From: Morinoia aosen
Lineage: Eukaryota > Arthropoda > Malacostraca > Amphipoda > Talitridae
Reading direction: 5' to 3'
Assembly: GCA_030386875.1 (NCBI GenBank)
Contig: CM059576.1
Coordinates: forward strand, 69,315,581 to 69,379,580
DNA: 64,000 nt
A program made the translations under genes and the position numbers. This document shows, piece after piece, positions 46,384 through 57,796 of the stretch. The notes below the pieces were generated by a model, which saw only the letters and a list, made by a program, of their open reading frames with translations, did not search any database and had not been told where the DNA came from. The first letter of the stretch is position 1, and the number at the start of each line of letters is the position of its first letter.

Positions 46384-48095
46384 CCTTAGAGAGAGGACCA
46401 CGCTCAAAAAATAACAAACCGGTAACCTAAACCTCACGGACTGAAAGCATAGTTACCATGCAACAAAAAAATAGTTACAAAGTGTGGTCAACAATAAATC
46501 AAAAAAAAAATATAAATGACAATTCTAAATCAAAGTTAAGCTTATGAAATGATTTCAACTACATAAATCATAAACCGTCTTTAATATGAATTTACGTTAA
46601 ATCACAAACAAATCAAAAAGATACTGGATAATTCCTAGTATATCTTCTACCAAGCATTTATACTTCAAGAAAAACAAGCAATCACGAGGGTATCTTTTTG
46701 CGAACACATTTATACGTACCCTTCCGTGTGGAAAGAACTTCGACATCATGATTAATAACCTTAATTAAAAAACGCAGTTTGAAAAACTGTTAAAGAAACA
46801 CCGCTAACACCATTAATAAGATTATATGTTAACGCAAAGCAAGAAGGTTATAGTTAAAACGCATCAAAAACTAGAACGTAACTAAACAACTAAGCATTTA
46901 AACAACATGTTAGAACTTCAAGAAAAAATGAATTAATTAAGTTACTAATCTCAAGTTCCAGAGAACATGTTAACGAAAGAAAAAAAAATAAATATTCCAT
47001 ATTAATACTTAAATACTTTACCCTCGCCGCTAATACAGCATGTTTTAGCATATTAAAATAAGTATAAAACGCCAAAACGAAAAATACAGTTAAGTAAATT
47101 TTTAGAAATACAACAAAATAAAATTTACGCACCGAAAACGTAGCCAAAATAAATGTTTAAACACTTTTGTTTCTGTTAACCAGGTAACATTTCACCACAT
47201 ACAACCAAAGAACATAGCATTTAAAAATAAATTTTTAACACACTCCAAACAGAAACTATGAAAATGCATTTGAAAAAATTAAGAAAAACTTAATAATTAA
47301 AAAAAGCATAAAAGCAAAGCAAAGAAAACACGCAAAAAGCAAAGCTGCTGACTTACCGTGCTTAAATATAATGAGCACGTCGACAGCCATGAAGAACGGT
47401 GTAAAAGGTCATATTGAAACGCCATTTTAATATTGTTAAAAACACCCTATGCCATATCAATTAAAAAATAATTACCCGTTGCATCATCGCAAATACCTTT
47501 TGTGTTTTCGCATAATACTCCCACTAAAAAAATTTACACAAAACACTAATAATAAGTCGCAATCAATCCTTTATAAAAAAAATCGCAATATTTCGAATTT
47601 CGAATCGTCACACAATTAAAAAAAAATCAACCAAAACACAACATTTCAAATTAGAAATGTCAAACTTCTAACACCAAAAACAAAATAAGAAATTGCTAAT
47701 CAAAATTCTGCGTCAATATTAAAAATAGTATACTTAAATTAAACGCATGCCTAATAAATTAGATAAATAGCACATTAAAACATGGATAGAAAAAAAACAC
47801 TGCGCGCATTGCATCGCATGTTTCTCGCGATGCGCAACTCCTACTTCACTGCACATAATTTCAGAACGCTTTACTTTTCAACTAATATCTAAACACTCTT
47901 CCAAAATTTTCCGATTATTTTTAATTTCGTTTCAATGAAATTTTTTCAACCTATCAAAAAATAATCATTTTCAATTTAAACTCGTCGCGCCCCTGCAAGA
48001 TTTACTGGGACGGCCATTGCGTCCTGCATCTCTGGGACGTCCAGCCCGCCCTAAGTGTGGCACATTTACCACCACAAGATCGCGCGCGACGTGTA
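46384..48095 (-). other. E2 3' region without ORFs
   Basis: 1.7 kb, very AT-rich in most of its length, between the MGN gene and the polypurine tract. No coding potential is visible. It is the counterpart of 23110-24346 in E1. Confidence 0.5.
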
Positions 48096-48392
48096 TCACT
48101 GGTCCTGATGGATAACCCTTGGCGGCCTGCCCCGCGCCATGGCATGAGAAAAATTCTCACGCTGCGTCGCCATTAACATTTTCACTTGCTTCTTGATGTG
48201 ATAGAGGACAGTCCCCATAATCATCGTAGACAGGATCAATCCCATAATGACGATGTCCGTTACACGGTCTGGAAGTAATTCCATCTTGGTTACCGCGTTT
48301 TCTTCGACCCACTTTTCGTTTATCGTCGTGGAATGAGTGGACAAAGCCGCCACCAACGTATCCACGTCAATGTTAGGTTGTGCGTTTCCCAT
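48096..48392 (-). CDS. E2 MGN small membrane protein
   Basis: This 98-residue product starts at the ATG at 48392 (MGNAQPNIDVDTLV). The frame is open for 45 more codons upstream, but the MGN start aligns with the E1 protein. A clear acceptor, CTTTCCCTTGCAG, ends 14 bases before this ATG, which argues for a spliced RNA beginning there. Gly2 follows the initiator Met, a myristoylation-type start; position 6 is Pro, so the context is poorer than in E1. Residues about 47-65 (DIVIMGLILSTMIMGTVLY) form one membrane span, followed by basic HIKKQVK. MELLPDRVTDI before the span matches the E1 protein. It is encoded after pol in both elements. The function is unknown. Confidence 0.8.
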   Translation of the reverse strand: MGNAQPNIDVDTLVAALSTHSTTINEKWVEENAVTKMELLPDRVTDIVIMGLILSTMIMGTVLYHIKKQVKMLMATQRENFSHAMARGRPPRVIHQDQ

Positions 48393-48404
48393 CGAGCACC
48401 GGCT

Positions 48405-48420
48405 CCTGCAAGGGAAAGAT
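48405..48420 (-). promoter_or_regulatory. Splice-acceptor-like site before the E2 MGN gene
   Basis: Minus-strand TCTTTCCCTTGCAG, with the exon start at 48405. A pyrimidine tract plus CAG immediately upstream of a small 3' ORF is how env-type subgenomic RNAs of LTR elements are made. The donor is not identified. Confidence 0.55.
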
Positions 48421-48784
48421 ACAGAAAAATTAGCATGGCCGTTATCAATTAAAATAGATACAACATATAATTTGGTATCAATCTCGCTTGACTGACAAAA
48501 GTCATTGAACCACGATAACTCTCGCATACAAAATATAATCGCTGATTTCTGAGATAAAAAAAAATTTTTACATCCGGTGACAAGACACCTGTCTTATGAA
48601 TTTAATTTAAAATTCTGCTGATCGTCGAACGATCAGGATCATCGACATCTAGATCAGTGACATTCCGGATCAGATAAAAATAGCTCGGACTGCTTTAACG
48701 CCACGGATGTGAACTCTAACGCGTTATCTGAGATGAGTGTTTTGGGATAACCTAAAAGTGCAAAACAGTTACTTAGACAAGCAA

Positions 48785-51700
48785 TTATTGTGTCAGTACT
48801 GCGATTGGAGATCGCATACAACCTGCAGAAACGTGAAACCGACCAGTATAAACGAGAAAGATAACGACCAGTATGTACTTATTCCCATTATCGGTAATTT
48901 TAAGCGGGCCTAAAAGGTCCATAGATACTACTTCAAAAGGTTTTGTAGCTATTGGAGCTGTTAAAATTTTGATTGGAACTGAAGGTCTTGCTTTAAGAAT
49001 TTTACAAACCTCGCAGTTGTTAACAAGTTTTCTTACAAGGGTTTTCTCCAATAAATTGTAATACTTCAGTTTGAACTTAAACAACGTATGTTTCTCATCC
49101 GTGTGATAAAGACTATGGATAGCTAATATAGCTTTACTCATTAACGAATTAGGTACAACTACTGTTAGTATGGTACTAGGTCTGTTATCAATTTCTCGTC
49201 GTCGATAAACAATATTATTCAAAATTAAAAATTTTTCTAAGTCAGGAATAGTCGAAATACTGTCATGCAATAAAGCATTCTTAATTTCTATACAAAATGC
49301 GTCGGTGTTTTGTTCGTCGATAAATTCCTTAATAGTCCAAGAAATTTCTGCTTCTTTCGGTACATAGTCTAGAAGCGGTGGTCGCACTTCTTTGTCTGCT
49401 GCTCTGTCAGCATTGTCGCTATGCGGCGGGTCAATCACCTCGTTCCTTGTCACGTGCAGTCCTTTCTTTCGTGCTCGTGTCTCTGCAATGCAAACTTCCG
49501 ATTCATGTGCGGATTCCAAATCCTCACAACCATTTAGTTCTTTAAGGGTTAATTTATCATTATTAATTGGTAAACGGCTTAAATAATCAGCCACAACATT
49601 TTCTTTTCCAGGCAAGTATTTAACAACTGGGTCGTATGAATGTACATTGATGCACCAACGTGACATATTCGTGTCGTCGGGTAATTTTTTATTAAAAAGT
49701 GGCGCGAGAGGACGGTGGTCGGTGTAGACGCGAACCGTATATCCTGTAATTAAGTATTTAAAATGTTTTAAAGCAGCGTGTATCGCGTAAAATTCTTTTT
49801 TGGTAGTCGAATATCTACGCTGGCTGGAGTTTAAATTTTTACTATAATAAGCTATGGGTCTTAGAATTTTGTCGCTTGAATCATCCGCCTGCATTAGAAC
49901 AGCACCAATTCCTGAATTGGAAGCGTCAGTGAAAACATGAAAGTCTTTGTTATAGTCGGGATGTCTCAGAACTGTGTCAGACGTCAATAGAGATTTTATA
50001 AACTCAAAACTTTTATGACATTCGTCAGTCCAAGTATAAACTACATTTTTTCTCAAAAGATTATACATGGGACTTGCTACTTCAGCGAAATTTATTAGAA
50101 AGTTGCGAAAATAGTTCGCTAAACCTAAAAACTGTTGCAGTTCTTTAACATTGGTTGGCGCTCGACAATTTTGCAATTTTTGTGAGTATTTACATTTAAT
50201 TCCATCTGCGGCAATGATATGGCCCAGATATTCGATCTCTTGCTTGAAAAAGTTACATTTCTCAAGCTTCAATGATAAATTTCCGGATCTAAGCATTTTA
50301 AGAACGCTTTCTATATCCGATAAATGTTGAATTTTATTTTTAGAAAATACTAAAATGTCATCGAGGAAAACAAACGCGAGCTTCCCCAAAATGGGTGTAA
50401 GCGCTGAGGTCATTGCCTTTTGAAAAATTCCTGGAGAAGTAGAAAGACCAAAAGGTACACGACAGAATTGATACTTACGATAATTAACGCTAAATGCCGT
50501 GTACTTTCTACTCTCTTTTTCTAATTCAATTTGATGGAATGCACTGCGCAAATCAAGGTTAGAGAACCACGCGTTTCCTCCTAAGGTCGCTAGGATATCG
50601 TCGATGCGGGGAATGGGATATGAATGTTTAATTAATACTTTATTCAAGGAACGAAAGTCTATTACGGGGCGTAAATCTCCTGATTTTTTCTTAACTACAA
50701 TGACAGGAAAATTAAAGTCGGAGTTTGACTCTTCTATAATACCTTGATCTAACATATCATTAGTTATCTTCATTACCTCCTCTTGGTACTTGTGGGGTAT
50801 ACGACAGGGAACTAAATTTAATACTGGAGCATCAGGCTTCAACTGAATTTGATGCTTCAAAATATTAGTAACACCTATTTGTTCGCCTTCTAAGGTCACT
50901 ACATCTCTAAATTTATTCAACAAATTAACTAAGGGTAATTGAATGTCTTCTTCATTACATGATACGTCTTTGTCTGTCAAGTCACGTCTTAACTCCTTTT
51001 CTCCACGTTCTCCACTTATTAAAACTGCATTTACTTCTGCATTTAATCCTAAACCCTTGTCGTCAACAAGAATTTCACCTCTGCCACGAGTATCAGCGTG
51101 CAACGCAAGTTTACTATCGACAATGGCATTAATTCCACCACCTGACGAAACAACTTTAGTCGTACCTGACTCCGCGACAGAATTTAATTCGACCTCACTA
51201 GCATCTCTTAGTGCTGTGTCAACACTTGTTAAATACACTTCGCTCTCGATTTCATCAGTATCGATGCATTCCGCATTACATATCATTGTATTCTCTGATA
51301 AATATAGTGTCTCATCACTTGAATTCAGCATCATAAATGGTACCACACCATCGTCGTCTACTTGAACAATTGAATCGGCTATCATAGCACCATTTTCGAG
51401 ACATCTTTTAGTAATCATATACTCTCCTGCAATGGGTTTTTTAATAAATCCATATACAACATTTACGGAATTACCAGGTATTTCAACCTGATTACAGTGC
51501 ACTATTAACTTCTTCGTATTTCTTGACTGATTACCGTGCACTATTGACTGCTTCGTACTCTTTGACTGTGCTGGCTCAGCCACTGCTGAGCTCTCTCTTT
51601 TTTTTCCGCAGGCATCATTTTTTAATCTCCTGTTGCTCTTTCTCGCAACAGCAATCTCTGACAACAGACAGTCACTATTAACTATCTTCCTCATTACTAC

Positions 51701-52368
51701 TTCTCTACTTAACAAAGTTTCCACATTTAAATCTTGAAAAGGGATTGGAATATTATCCCAAAGAAGTTGTTTATCTCTGAAATTAATCACTGTGTTCCTT
51801 AAAACGTCTCGACCTAGTATCAGGTCATAGTTGAACTTAGCTTCCTTGACTATGAGTGCGCTTGTTTTAATTTCTTTATTAGTGCCGGGGATATTAATGG
51901 ATAATTCTACCTCACCGGTGACGTCACTTTTGCCGTTAATTCCTTTTACTTTGAGATGACTCGGCTTTACTTCATTACTCAAATTTTTAACCTGTCTGTA
52001 ACATACAAGACATTTCTCTGACCCGCTATCTTTTAGAGCATTTAAATACTGATCGTTATTTTTGATAATGATGGTCGGCTTGTTGCACTCTTTAAATGAT
52101 ACTAACCCAGCATTTTTATTAACATTTTTTACAACGCTCACAGAGAAATAAGTTTCGACAATCTTACTTTGATCATGATCATTTTCTAGTTCTTCTTGTT
52201 GCAGCAAACTATATCTATTTTTACATTTAAACACGGGGTCAACGTACGATTTGGTTATCTCGGTGGTATCTGGAATCTTTGCCACGGTTTCTAGTTTAAC
52301 GAGGTTGGTACCGCTAAATACCTCGGGCTCAATCAGTTTCAATTCCTCCTCTCTACCTTCACCTAGGG
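48785..52368 (-). CDS. pol: E2 pol: protease, RT, RNase H, broken integrase
   Basis: The frame is entered from gag by -1 frameshifting (site 52375-52369). Counting residues from 52342: protease at about 95-185, with DSGSEK near 105 and YDLILGRDVL near 172; a spacer domain at 280-375; RT at about 490-710 with FLDDIL near 659; RNase H at about 800-930 (FTDASNSG, TDHRPL, VADYLSRL); then the integrase zinc domain (NCEVCK) and the first catalytic Asp (SMDLLG). After ILVVI near 48870 the frame shifts and runs to an unrelated tail and stop at 48785. The second Asp block is still visible in another frame (SDNALEF, about 48725), but the rest of integrase is gone. This copy therefore cannot integrate with its own enzyme. 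Confidence 0.9.
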
Positions 52369-53745
52369 TAAAAAATCACCTGACTCGGTTTCCGCCCAAT
52401 GCACTTCATTTTTACCTCGATTTGCGTTACCTCTACCACGCAGATACGCCTTATAATTTCTTACTTCCGAACCCGTCGCTCTACAATTCTTTACTACGTG
52501 CGCTCCGCCGCATGCAAAACATCCACGCGGGAATTGCTCTCTTTTGGTTCTGTACTCAAAATTTTTTCCTGACAACTGACCAGAACTATTGTTCTCTGTT
52601 TTTGTCATATTGCATTCAAGAGAACCAATTCCTCTGTCTCCTACGTAACTACTAAATTCTCTACCTCTTGTGCGAGTACTTCGTGCGAGCCAGGGCCTAG
52701 GAATAAACCTACGTGCGCCTGATCGAAAATTTCTTCTGTAATTTCCTACACTGCCGTAGAAAACCTCACTTTGCGGAACCTGTTCTGTCTCGTCAAATCT
52801 CTCTTCAAATTCACCGGTTATCTCACCTACGTAAGCTTCACTGTCTTGCCTGACTTGGTGCGTACGCGCGAGTATTTGTTTACTTTCGGCCTGGGTTCTC
52901 ACAGCAGAAATTAACCTAGCCAATAATTCTTCCACAGTACTGAACTGGGATTCAAAGATTTTTCTGGCGAAAGACTCATTTAGCAAGGGTCCTAACGTAG
53001 CTAAAGCCAGACTATACGTCATGCTATCGCCAACAAATTTTTTTAATTCTGCCTGAGTCGCGCAGTTTTGAAAATACGCGTGTCGTTGCCATCCTAGTGA
53101 GTTTGAATCTAAAATACTTTCTGATAGCTTTCTTATTTTTGAAAATGACGTAACAAGTTGCGCGGCCAACGCTTCATTCTTCACTAATTCTAATTTATTT
53201 AAATCACAAGCTAGCGCGTGTATAGTCTTTTCTCCACGTGAGACGTAAATGTCTTCTAGTATTTGAACAACTTGATCGAACGTATAATTTAGGTCGGCAT
53301 TTACTAGCTTCGTGACCACCGTATTAAAGTCACCGACGTTCTTGTTCGCCGATCTGATTAGGAACTCCTTGCGCCTCTGATCGCTTTGGGCGTCTGGCAG
53401 TAGGGACATATAAGCCCTTAAATTTTGGATATGCGTCGAGAATGTTTTATTTTCGAGAAACTCAGAATCTTGAGCTCGACGTCTACCGCGAAAAGTTGGA
53501 AGCTCGGCATTCGTCATTATGCTACCTACATTAGGAACAGTTAAATTTGCGGCAATATCTCGTGCAAGCTGCGTCGTATTTACATTACTACTAGCACTAC
53601 TAGTACCAGCGGTCGCTGTGCTAGGAGTCGTCATTTTGCTAACTACTTTCGTACTAGTCACTCTGGGGGTACTGACTCGTCCTGATCTAGTTACAGCAGG
53701 CTCTGTACGTATTAATTCGTCCTCACTGTCAGAATAATCAGACAT
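52363..53745 (-). CDS. gag: E2 gag with zinc knuckle
   Basis: This 460-residue product starts at the ATG at 53745 (MSDYSDSEDELIRT). A Ser/Thr-rich N-terminus is followed by a capsid-like region from FRGRRRAQDSEFLENK to about residue 310. Then comes an Arg- and Gly-rich basic segment and one zinc knuckle CFACGGAHVVKNC near residue 416. Its spacing is CX2CX3HX4C, one residue shorter than the retroviral consensus. The stop TAG follows the slippery heptamer directly. The protein is the full-length counterpart of the truncated E1 gag and of the E3 remnant. Confidence 0.9.
   Translation of the reverse strand: MSDYSDSEDELIRTEPAVTRSGRVSTPRVTSTKVVSKMTTPSTATAGTSSASSNVNTTQLARDIAANLTVPNVGSIMTNAELPTFRGRRRAQDSEFLENKTFSTHIQNLRAYMSLLPDAQSDQRRKEFLIRSANKNVGDFNTVVTKLVNADLNYTFDQVVQILEDIYVSRGEKTIHALACDLNKLELVKNEALAAQLVTSFSKIRKLSESILDSNSLGWQRHAYFQNCATQAELKKFVGDSMTYSLALATLGPLLNESFARKIFESQFSTVEELLARLISAVRTQAESKQILARTHQVRQDSEAYVGEITGEFEERFDETEQVPQSEVFYGSVGNYRRNFRSGARRFIPRPWLARSTRTRGREFSSYVGDRGIGSLECNMTKTENNSSGQLSGKNFEYRTKREQFPRGCFACGGAHVVKNCRATGSEVRNYKAYLRGRGNANRGKNEVHWAETESGDFLP
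52369..52375 (-). promoter_or_regulatory. Predicted -1 ribosomal frameshift site, E2 gag-pol
   Basis: The minus strand reads T TTT TTA in the gag frame, two codons before the gag TAG at 52365-52363. It fits the X XXY YYZ slippery rule. Slipping back one base enters the pol frame, which is open from this point through the TTG at 52342 into protease. No stimulatory structure was evaluated. Confidence 0.75.
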
Positions 53746-54767
53746 CTATCCTATTCATAAATCAATAATTCAATAATTCCCTATGATCAATAATATCAAT
53801 TCAATAAATCAATAATTCCCTATTATCAATGAAAAATTCAAAATTAATCAAAGATCAATCAAAAATTAATGCCGTACTTCGTAAAACAAAAAAAGAAATT
53901 ATTTCTCCTAAAATCAATCAACACACAAAAAAATTAAATAGGTGTACACGTAAAATAATCCTCTCAAAATATCAATACTTAATCACCAATACTTTTAATG
54001 AAAAACAAGAAATTTGCGTCACTAATCTTGAAACTTAAAATGTTTAGCACCACAATAATACTTGTGACTGGTCAGTAACCACAAAGTGCACACGTGACTG
54101 CTTCAGCTCACGATAAAACTCTCGCCAAGGCGTTAAAAAAAATCGCTGCCTCACAGCAAAGGAATGTGAATTTATCTCAATTTAAAGCTTCAAAAATTAG
54201 CATCAAAATATTTCGGACACTTTCACTAACACCCCTATTCAATTACCATAAAAATCTGAAACTTACGACGATAATTTGAAGGTAAATAGGTGGTAACCGT
54301 GTATTCCAGATACGTAGGACACGGGTGTGTCTCTCACAATTTACAGAATGCAACTGCCGCTTGTCGCTCAGCAGTGCTCTATCGGGTGTATACGAAAAAA
54401 AATGCAATCCAAAAAAAAATATAGCCTACTTGGAGACAGAGTGTCGCTCGCCTCAGAGGCGAAAAAAGAAAAATTCCTTCAAAAAAAACTTAACTGCAAC
54501 AAAGAAGTCTGCTGCAGATCTCGACGCCTTGCTGCTGCGATGTTGCTGCTCTTTTGAAGAGCTGGTAATATTGGTGACTGATGTTGCACGATGTTATTGA
54601 TACTTTTAAATCGTAGCACGTATCACTTATCACTGGTTACAGTTTTTGATACGATTTCACTGGTACAGTTAGTTACACTGTCGTAGTAAGTATTGCAACA
54701 CAATCTAAAATGAATTGTTGATGACTTAAATGTTTGTAGCACTTCAAAAATTAGCACAAATGTTCAT
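53746..54767 (-). other. E2 leader between NQLWQP gene and gag
   Basis: About 1 kb, AT-rich, with several CAATAATTCC-type short repeats near 53760-53830. Only chance ORFs occur. A splice donor for subgenomic RNA may lie here, but I could not single one out. Confidence 0.4.
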
Positions 54768-54995
54768 TCACTGGATATTTGCCGCTGGGAAAGCGCAGAT
54801 CTTGACCTCGAAGACTAATTCCACTTCGTCGCCGGCTTCATATATCAAAACTCTTGTTCTGAGTGGTGAATTGTGGTGGAGCAATATACTAATTTGGGTG
54901 TCTGCGTTCAGTAGCACAATTTTTGGTATGCTAATGCCAAATACCAGGGTAGTCTCTTGGGGCTGCCAGAGTTGATTATTTGTTCCGGGACACAT
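54768..54995 (-). CDS. E2 NQLWQP small protein, unknown function
   Basis: This 75-residue ORF from ATG 54995 reads MCPGTNNQLWQP and contains NSPLRTRVLIYEAG and a C-terminal CAFPAANIQ. It is homologous over its full length to the E1 protein at 22438-22662. In E2 it is the first ORF of the element, starting 92 bp after the 5' LTR and upstream of gag. In E1 it lies after pol. It would be the 5'-most ORF of the genomic RNA and therefore easy to translate. No signal peptide or membrane span is seen. The function and family are unknown. Confidence 0.78.
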   Translation of the reverse strand: MCPGTNNQLWQPQETTLVFGISIPKIVLLNADTQISILLHHNSPLRTRVLIYEAGDEVELVFEVKICAFPAANIQ

Positions 54996-55076
54996 CGAGA
55001 CTGAATAATGTTCAAAATTATCAATACTTGTACACTTGATAACACTTATGTGAGTACGAGTTTACCACATACTAAA

Positions 55077-55084
55077 GGCCACCA
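55077..55084 (-). promoter_or_regulatory. E2 primer-binding site
   Basis: TGGTGGCC begins three bases after the 5' LTR in element sense, the same offset as TGGTGACCC in E1. It matches the tRNA-Trp-type site at 7 of 8 positions. The assignment is tentative. Confidence 0.45.
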
Positions 55085-55086
55085 CA

Positions 55087-55280
55087 TGTGCAGGATCATG
55101 TGCACTCATGTAGGGCAAGGTGAAACACAAGTGGCTTGGAGAAGATTTACTGTCCAGATGTTGGCGGGAGGATGGATATTGACGGAATGCGCCCCTAGGC
55201 TTCGATAAGAGCAGCCTTATAGGTGTCACAGATACAGGTAGGCATGTGCGGAGATGTCATGTGATAGACATGTGCGCACA
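55087..55280 (-). repeat. E2 5' LTR
   Basis: 194 bp, identical by eye to the 3' LTR. No AATAAA is seen. A CCTATAAGG in the middle is a possible TATA box. Confidence 0.93.
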
Positions 55281-55621
55281 ATAGTGAAAAAAAGTATGTT
55301 AAGTTTTATTCAAAGATGTCAGTAAACAAATGAACGTCTGAAATCAGTGAAAGTGAAATGAAAATGGTATTGCATGTGTTATTCGGACAATGTGACTTGA
55401 ATTTATCAAAACTAATAGCAAAGTGCGCTTGTAAGGCTACTACGATGTCTAAAAATATATTTTCATGAGTGCGCGTAATATGTCTTATTATATTATTTTA
55501 TATACTTTAAAATAATTTCCTACTAATTAAATTACTTTCAACGGTTGTTAGTTGTTCTAAAAGGCAAATAATAACCACCTTGGCACTGGAGTTACCGTCG
55601 GTAGAAAAGGTTTATACAAAA

Positions 55622-55903
55622 AAAAATAATGAAGGCATCTACGGATGCTTTATTTCCAATTTCAAGCCTGATACATATCACCTTGTACATTGGATTTTCA
55701 AATGCCTTATAACTAACGCCAGGACGCCATGACGCTTTCCCCCGGTCAAGACCGGTACCCATTTCAGACACCTGGGTAGAGTGGGGTATTGTGCTTGGAA
55801 TTTTTCTCCTATACCCAACAGAGAAAATCGCCACCAGCGCCGGGACTCGAACCAGGGTCTGCCTGCACGGAGGCAGGTTCGATGTTCGCACGACTACGAC
55901 GAG
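55622..55903 (-). repeat. tRNA-derived SINE, copy b
   Basis: The body is almost identical to 43621-43892. On the minus strand the B box is GGTTCGAGTCCC, a canonical tRNA promoter element. The head region differs from copy a (a CCTGCCTCCGTGCAGGC hairpin replaces another GC hairpin). The copy ends in a T run next to AAAAAAAATAATGAAGG on the plus strand. Confidence 0.78.
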
Positions 55904-56717
55904 CAAAAAGGAATGAAAACAGTTTATTTCAAAAAATTTTTAAACATGAAGTATTCAAAATATTGGTTTTTAATAATTTAACATTAGTCCTTAGTTGTTA
56001 CTTACACAGGGTATCGCATCGTACAATTCTGACTTCTGTGTGAAGCCTTGACGAGTGTGTTGACCGTCTGCTGCTCTGAACTTGACTCCAATGCAACTGA
56101 TGCAACTCTTTCATTAGCTCACTCCATGAAGGATTTAAAAAACCTTCAGCTTCCAGGTATCTTAGGACGACCAGATCATTTTAGTTGTGCGTCAATAAAA
56201 AAAATTATTCTTTTTAATCCAGCTAAAGAAAGCGTGTTCGGTGCGTGAAAATGATTGGCTTGCCTGAGGTAATTGAAGCTTCATTGGGTAATGATTGGAG
56301 AGGCCGACGGCAAATAATTATTGTCGCTTTCCGGGAAAATTATCTTTCGCTGCTAAATATTCTACCCTGAAGCCCGTCACGGTTCTTCTTACTTCGATGT
56401 AACTGTTCCTAAATAACTTGCGCTGGCTTTAAATACTTTTAAACCACAAAATGAATAGAAATAGTTATTTATTAAGAAACGTCTTGTGAGAAGATTGAGA
56501 AAATTGATATTTGTCTCTGAAAATGAGTTGAATGATTTTGTAGGTATTTTCTGGTCATAAAATGTATCAAGAATTAGTCAATAAAGCTAAATTTCATGAG
56601 ATAATATTCGATTGCTTTTTTATAAGGTAAGCAGAGTGAACTGTGCCCACACTACTCTCAGGTATTCATCAAAATTGAGTTTGTGTATACAGCAGCGATA
56701 TTTACACTTTTACTGTG
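55904..56717. other. No gene seen
   Basis: Unique AT-rich sequence without supported features. Confidence 0.4.
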
Positions 56718-56958
56718 ACGTGACCCACCGGTGGGACACGGCGGGATTTTAACAACGCTGCTGACCGAACAGTAGTCACAAACTCAATTTCCATAAATAC
56801 TTAATCATAGCTAAATGAATTCATGATCAAGTTCTAGTTTGGTATTTTAAAAATGTCTTACTACAGTTGACTTTAAATTACAATTGAATAATAAACTTCA
56901 GTTTTATTCGCCGCAGTCAAGGTGGGAAAATCCCCTCTATGCACCACCGGTGGGTCAC
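56718..56958. mobile_element. Possible MITE with CCACCGGTGG termini
   Basis: GTGACCCACCGGTGG at 56718-56732 and its exact reverse complement at 56944-56958 bound a 241-bp interval. Similarity continues inward (GATTTT after about 10 bases on each side). No clear target duplication was found, so it could also be a structured element of another kind. Confidence 0.45.
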
Positions 56959-57312
56959 TCAGCGTTAGGTTAATGCGCTAAATGCGTGGCCGTCAAGACG
57001 CATGTATTGATTCCGAAGATCGGGTTATTTGAGCCAGCGTTTCTGCGGCGCCCTTTAGTGAGATCGGCGCGCCCTTTGTGGCAGTGGCTGTAGTATCTCC
57101 CCAGCAGCAGGTCTTCTCTCTTCTACATTTGTATCCACTGGAATAATTTGTGTAACATTTGATACAATGAAGAAAATACGTTAAAATTTAAGTCATAATA
57201 CTCAATTGGAATGAATTTCTCTTGTCAAATTTGATACAACGAAGGAAATGCGACTTAATAAAAATTGTATCATTCTACATTTCTAAACTAATTATGAACG
57301 ATATTTATCTTT

Positions 57313-57500
57313 CATTACCTCTCCAATTTTGCCTACATTAATCCTTCACTACCTCTCCAATTTTGCCTACATTAATCCTTCACTACCTCTCCAATTTTGC
57401 CTACATTAATCCTTTACTACTTCCCCAATTTTGCCTACATTACTCCTTCACTACCTCTTTGATTTTGCATACATTAATCCTTCGCTACATCTTCCTTTTC
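57313..57500. repeat. 34-bp tandem repeat, about 5 copies
   Basis: The unit is about ATTAATCCTTCACTACCTCT plus CCAATTTTGCCTAC, the first copies nearly perfect and the later ones diverged. No gene is evident. Confidence 0.8.
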
Positions 57501-57796
57501 CCAACCGGAAGAAACACTGGGCTCGCACTGCTCAGTCTCTTTGTGCCACGAAATTTTCTAACATTCACTTTGGCCTATGGAATAAGAGAGAGCTTAATTT
57601 TACCTCACCTAATTCCCGGAAGTCAAAATGCACTTAGAATATAAAAGATGGTACCAGCGTACCGATACATTAGAGATCATTATTTGAAATATGATTAATT
57701 TTTACAACAATTTTTTGTGAAAACCTCTCTCTAGCTACCTGATTATCTATTACTCTTTTAGTTCTGGATAGTTAATGCAGCTTTAGTTAGTACACA

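Larger units (their letters stand above)
46173..55280 (-). mobile_element. E2: complete Ty3/gypsy-like LTR retrotransposon
   Basis: The element is 9108 bp on the minus strand, with two 194-bp LTRs identical by eye and a 4-bp target duplication ATAG (46169-46172 and 55281-55284). Order in element sense: LTR, primer site, NQLWQP gene, leader, gag, -1 frameshift site, pol (protease, RT, RNase H, broken integrase), MGN membrane-protein gene, AT-rich region, polypurine tract, LTR. It is related to E1 at protein level throughout gag and pol but has unrelated-looking LTR interiors, so the two are separate families of one lineage. Identical LTRs mean recent insertion. Confidence 0.93.
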
